In this document: positions 4,129 to 6,028 of the stretch, piece after piece | How the letters are laid out: each line of letters begins with the position of its first letter | Numbering within the stretch: the first letter of the stretch is position 1 | The notes under the pieces: model-generated | The model's input: the letters and a program-made list of their open reading frames with translations, nothing else | Told to the model about the DNA's origin: nothing | Database searches by the model: none | Source: Firmicutes bacterium ADurb.Bin467 | GTDB taxonomy: Bacteria > Bacillota > Clostridia > Christensenellales > Aristaeellaceae | Direction of reading: 5' to 3' | Length of the DNA: 6,028 nucleotides | Assembly (NCBI GenBank): GCA_002068815.1 | Contig: MWAC01000018.1 | Coordinates: 1-6,028 of the forward strand | Program-made: the position numbers and the translations under genes

Positions 4129-6028
4129 ATGAAACGGCTCCTGCGCACCACTTCTATCGCCCTGGCCCTGCTGTTCCTCATTTCCCTCGCGCTCCCGTCC
4201 GCTGCCTTCGGGGTCGGCACGGTCGAGGCGTACACGCATCAGACGGAGGCGCAGATCGGGGAGGAGATCACTTGGTATGTCGGAATGACGGGCTGGAGCG
4301 AGCCCTCCGAATGCGCCTTCTTCCTCTACCGCGATGGAGAGCTCATCGCATACGAACCGCCGTCGGCCGCGACGGTCTTCCGCTACACGCCGCAGGAACC
4401 CGGAACTTACAGCCTGGTCGCGCTCGCGAGGGGCGCCACGGGCGTTCGCTCGGCGAACGGAGGGAGCGTCGCCGTCGCCGCGCCGCTGCGCATCGTCTCC
4501 GTCGCCGCGAATCGCCCGCGCATCGCCCTCGGAGCGGTCGCGACATGGACGGCCAGCGTCGAAGGGGGCAGCGGGGACGCGCGATTCGGGTTCTTCGTCT
4601 ATCGGGACGGAAAACTTCTCGAGCTGTGCGTCCCGGACGATCCCGGAAGCGGCGTGCTGAACTACACCCCGAAACAGCCCGGCACGTACACCGTCGACGT
4701 GCTCGCGAGCGACTCAAGCGGGAAGGCGAAGCTCGCGGGCGCGCCGGTTGTCGCGGCGGAGAGTGCGCAGGATGCGGAGCCGCTTCAACTGACGAGCGTA
4801 TTCGCGAACACCGCGGACGCGCTCGTGGGCGAGGAGATCGCCTGGACCGCGACCGCCTCGGGCGGGGAGGAACAGATCGCCTTCTCCTTCTTCCTCTACA
4901 AGGATGGGGAGCTCGCGAGCTTTACGCCCGTGGGAACAAGTTCCGTCTTCCGCCTGACGCCCGCGGAGCCGGGGGTCTACGCCGTCTCCGCGCACGCGAG
5001 CAGCGGGCTCGAGAGCGCGAACCTCATGAGCGGGGAGGTGACCGTCGCACACCCTGCGGGCGTCCGGCTGACGGGCGTCTCCTGCGACCGCGGCAAGGCG
5101 GTTCCGGGGGAGTCGATCACCTGGACGGCGCAGGCGGAGGGCGCGGCCGGCGAGGTCGCCTATTCCTTCGCGCTGTACCGCGATTGGGCGCTGACGGGCC
5201 TGTACGAAACCGGCGCGTCTCCGGCGTTTTCGTTCGCGCCGGAGGAGGTCGGCACCTACTCCGTCGTCGCCTGCGCGAAGGACGATGTGCGCTCCGCGAG
5301 CGCGCATTCGGCCGATGTGCGCGCCGTGTCCGCGGCGCTTACCGTCGATTCCGTGACCGCGGATCAGCTGACCGGCGCGGTCGGCACGCCCATCACCTGG
5401 ACGGTGCACGCTTCGGGCGGCGACCATCTCCAATATATGTATTTCGTGTATTTCCTGAACAAGGTCGTCTATGCGTCCCCCGCCACGGCCCAAAATACAT
5501 TCACCTACACCCCGACCGAATGCTACGGAATGTGGCCGTATCGGCTGAAGGGGCTCGTGGGCGACGCAGAGCAGACGGCGAGCTTCCAAAGCGCAGAGAT
5601 CCACGTCGCGGAGGAGGGCAGGCCGCGCGTCGTCGGCCTCGTTTGCGATCGGACGACCGCGTCTCCGGGCGAGAAGATCACGTGGACGGTGGCGGTCGAC
5701 GGCGGCACATTGGACGGCGATCTGCTGGGCGAGCTCGCGTTTCTGCTGTATTGGGACGGGGGCGGGAAAGAGCCCATCGACCGAACCGAGTGGGCGCATG
5801 AAACCGCCTATTCCTATATCCCTGAGCAGCCGGGCGAATATCTGCTGCGGGTGTACATCAACACCGGCGGCTGGGGCTACGACGTCGACGCGCCCGTCGT
5901 CCGCGTGGGCGCGCCCATGCTGACGGACTTCGGCGCGGCGATCGATCTCAAGAAGCTCCCGGACATCGCATTGCCGGACGCGACCCCCGCGCCGACGCTC
6001 ATCCCGTCCAGGAACGAGGCCCCGGATG
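4129..6028 (+). CDS. Secreted protein with six tandem Ig-like repeats, partial at the right edge
   Basis: The frame opens at ATG 4129 and has no stop up to the last base (633 codons visible). A GGAGAAGGG site lies 10 nt upstream and an in-frame TGA at 4105 excludes earlier starts. Residues 1-28 are a signal peptide: KRLLR, a Leu/Ala core, PSAAFG exit. Six repeats of about 90 residues follow (31-119, 120-209, 218-308, 311-400, 402-494, 498-594), each with a GExITW-like strand, an FFLYRDG-like strand and a YTPxEPGTYSV-like strand. This beta-sandwich-like pattern resembles Ig-like or triple-tyrosine repeats found in secreted Firmicutes proteins. After 595 comes a Pro/Ala-rich linker with DATPAPTLIP, so another domain, perhaps catalytic or wall-anchoring, probably follows outside the window. 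Adhesion or substrate binding at the cell surface is the likely role; the ligand is unknown. Confidence 0.88.
   Translation, partial: MKRLLRTTSIALALLFLISLALPSAAFGVGTVEAYTHQTEAQIGEEITWYVGMTGWSEPSECAFFLYRDGELIAYEPPSAATVFRYTPQEPGTYSLVALARGATGVRSANGGSVAVAAPLRIVSVAANRPRIALGAVATWTASVEGGSGDARFGFFVYRDGKLLELCVPDDPGSGVLNYTPKQPGTYTVDVLASDSSGKAKLAGAPVVAAESAQDAEPLQLTSVFANTADALVGEEIAWTATASGGEEQIAFSFFLYKDGELASFTPVGTSSVFRLTPAEPGVYAVSAHASSGLESANLMSGEVTVAHPAGVRLTGVSCDRGKAVPGESITWTAQAEGAAGEVAYSFALYRDWALTGLYETGASPAFSFAPEEVGTYSVVACAKDDVRSASAHSADVRAVSAALTVDSVTADQLTGAVGTPITWTVHASGGDHLQYMYFVYFLNKVVYASPATAQNTFTYTPTECYGMWPYRLKGLVGDAEQTASFQSAEIHVAEEGRPRVVGLVCDRTTASPGEKITWTVAVDGGTLDGDLLGELAFLLYWDGGGKEPIDRTEWAHETAYSYIPEQPGEYLLRVYINTGGWGYDVDAPVVRVGAPMLTDFGAAIDLKKLPDIALPDATPAPTLIPSRNEAPD
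4219..5910 (+). repeat. Six degenerate ~90-codon repeats within the secreted protein gene
   Basis: Markers recur at regular spacing. First strand: GEEITW, LGAVATW, VGEEIAW, PGESITW, VGTPITW, PGEKITW (residues 44, 134, 233, 326, 418, 513). Second strand: FFLYRDG, FFVYRDG, FFLYKDG, FALYRDW, FVYFLNK, FLLYWDG. Third strand: TPQEPGTYSL, TPKQPGTYTV, TPAEPGVYAV, APEEVGTYSV, TPTECYGMWP, IPEQPGEYLL. The copies differ widely at the DNA level, so the duplication is old and under protein-level selection; no recent expansion is visible. Repeat 5 is the most divergent. Confidence 0.85.

Noticed and set aside
4714..5799. Minus-strand open frame of 361 codons
   Set aside because: Antisense to the repeat-protein gene; Arg/Asp-rich shadow typical of GC-rich coding DNA.
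4104..5801. Long plus-strand open frame of 565 codons from a TTG start
   Set aside because: Arg/Gly-rich with no domain or membrane signal, and out of frame with the gene at 4129, which has a ribosome site, signal peptide and clear repeats.
1..6028. CRISPR array, transposase, integrase or attachment sites
   Set aside because: No regularly spaced direct repeats, terminal inverted repeats or recombinase motifs were seen on either strand.

Overview
The window is GC-rich, densely coding DNA from a bacterium that is most likely a Gram-positive Firmicute of the Clostridia type, possibly gut-associated. That placement is inferred from Shine-Dalgarno-like sites, an SigA-type promoter, a NusG paralog next to a LytR-CpsA-Psr (LCP) gene, and a secreted protein built from tandem Ig-like repeats. 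No rRNA or tRNA is present to confirm it.

Left part (1-2226), minus strand: one transcription unit starts at a near-consensus promoter (TTGACG-N17-TATACT, 2226-2198). It has a leader of about 320 nt with several hairpins, the last of which looks like an intrinsic terminator. The genes in order are a LoaP-like NusG paralog (1869-1327), an LCP-family glycopolymer-attachment enzyme (1318-287), and the first 78 codons of a small secreted protein (236 to beyond the left edge). This layout fits the head of a long cell-surface polysaccharide operon whose elongation is controlled by its own antiterminator. The glycan synthesis genes would lie left of the window.

Middle part (2227-3843): a structured intergenic region with a minus-strand terminator and a 17-bp dyad is followed by two convergent membrane-protein genes. 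The plus-strand gene (2525) encodes a multi-pass protein whose open frame runs about 220 nt past its plausible end, antisense to its neighbour. The minus-strand gene (3831-3353) is split by one frameshift near 3690; restoring one base gives an ordinary five-helix protein of about 159 residues. The two proteins look distantly related.

Right part (3844-6028): a divergent intergenic region with a candidate ECF-sigma promoter precedes a gene that starts at 4129 and stays open to the right edge (633 codons). It encodes a secreted protein with a signal peptide and six degenerate repeats of about 90 residues. Two long open frames overlapping this gene (one plus, one minus) are GC-driven shadows.

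The most interesting candidate is the NusG-paralog leader: a long bulged hairpin near the RNA 5' end and a terminator-like hairpin directly before the NusG-paralog start codon, consistent with a self-controlled antitermination circuit for a surface-glycan operon.
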